Shown here: positions 63,506-64,000 of the stretch, piece by piece | Layout of the letters: every line of letters begins with the position of its first letter | Numbering within the stretch: position 1 is the first letter of the stretch | Assembly (NCBI GenBank): GCA_036785325.1 | Contig: JAXIVH010000007.1 | Location: 2,002,093-2,066,092, forward strand | Reading direction: 5' to 3' | Length of the DNA stretch: 64,000 nucleotides | Source: Urophycis tenuis | Taxonomy: Eukaryota > Chordata > Actinopteri > Gadiformes > Phycidae | Translations under genes and position numbers: made by a program | Notes under the pieces: generated by a model | Told to the model about the DNA's origin: nothing | The model's database searches: none | Seen by the model: only the letters and a program-made list of their open reading frames with translations

Positions 63506-64000
63506 TAGTAAGTAAGTAAGTAAGTAAGTAATTTTAATTTATAGAGCACGTTTAAAACAGTTTACACTGACCAAAGTGCTGTACAGAGGATATGGCTAAA
63601 AATAGAAAATAAAAGCAGATCAGAACAAGCAAAATATAAAAAGGCAAACACATAGAAAGTAAGCAAGACAAATACAGAAGTACAATTGACAAATAGACAG
63701 CACTAACAAATAAATAGCAACAGTACAGAAGACACTTGAATATGAAGAAGAGAGGAGAGAGATGGACAGCTAGGAAGCAGGGAAGGCCAAGGAGTAAAGG
63801 TGGGTCTTTAGTCTTGATTTAAAGGTGGTGATAGAGGGAGACAGTCTAACATCTGGGGGCAGACAATTCCACAGACGTGGGGCTGCTACCGCAAAAGCTC
63901 TATGACCTCTTTGCTTGAGGCGGGTGTGGGCCACAGAGAGAAGACCCTTGTCGGCAGATCTAAGGGACCTGGATGCTGAGAGGGGATGGAGGAGGTCTGA
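63506..64000 (-). mobile_element. 3' end of a minus-strand retroelement, continues past the window
   Basis: (AAGT)n at 63508-63531, then ATTTTAATTTATAGAGCACG and CAAAGTGCTGTACAGAGG, the same tail type as 9040-9125. Towards the right edge the + strand reads 'ggtgggtctttagtcttgat' and 'ccacagacgtggggctgcta', matching the antisense of the C-terminal LINE domain region. It is inserted in the L1 RT directly after SGYKLN. Confidence 0.75.

Noticed and set aside
1..64000. Defence system, secretion system or other prokaryotic gene cluster
   Set aside because: Gene structure (introns), repeats and microsatellites are all eukaryotic; no operon-like run of genes exists.

Overview
The window looks like teleost (ray-finned fish) nuclear DNA. 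It has spliced genes with GT-AG introns, many CA/GT microsatellites, and a repeat set typical of fish genomes: PIF/Harbinger, hAT, P-like, DIRS, Ngaro, Penelope and several non-LTR families. No prokaryotic operon, rRNA gene, functional tRNA gene or CRISPR array is visible. All calls come from reading the sequence; nothing was searched.

Layout. 1-11 kb: LINE scraps, a transposon end at 580, a Harbinger-like MITE at 7613-8566, and two phase-matched exons of an unidentified host gene (8685-10023) whose first exon carries a frame-breaking 56-bp tandem duplication. 11.76-20.23 kb: a large PIF/Harbinger element with transposase on + and a Myb/SANT-like accessory gene on -. It contains a second Harbinger inserted into the transposase exon, a hAT inside a hAT near its left end, and a third hAT in an intron. 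20.3-28.3 kb: a third Harbinger accessory gene broken by hAT/DIRS sequence, an L2-like LINE split by a tRNA-derived SINE, and a second DIRS gag. 28.4-35.4 kb: a Penelope-like element split by a 5.2-kb Ngaro-type tyrosine-recombinase retroelement with textbook split direct repeats and an intact 997-residue gag-RT-RNase H ORF, but an eroded recombinase.

36-39.4 kb: two non-autonomous Harbinger elements; one is an inverted copy of the element nested at 14.6 kb. 41.3-43.5 kb: an unclassified element with about 240-bp inverted ends around a decayed gene with a PIN/FEN1-like block and a CXC-like block. 43.8-44.4 kb: a two-exon MADF gene with one frameshift. 47.4-51.8 kb: a nine-exon THAP/P-transposase-like gene whose eight splice phases all agree and which closes as a 408-codon frame, the best-preserved multi-exon gene here. 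53.7-54.2 kb: hAT C-terminus. 55.6-59.9 kb: another Harbinger transposase plus accessory pair. 60.1 kb: small BED-only hAT. 61.3-64 kb: decayed L1 interrupted by a minus-strand retroelement tail.

The genes do not form a pathway; the organising theme is nested transposition. Target-site duplications (3 bp for Harbinger, 8 bp for hAT, none for Ngaro) let the order of insertions be read directly. The items most worth a second look are the THAP/P-like gene, the Ngaro element that lost its recombinase, and the PIN/CXC element.
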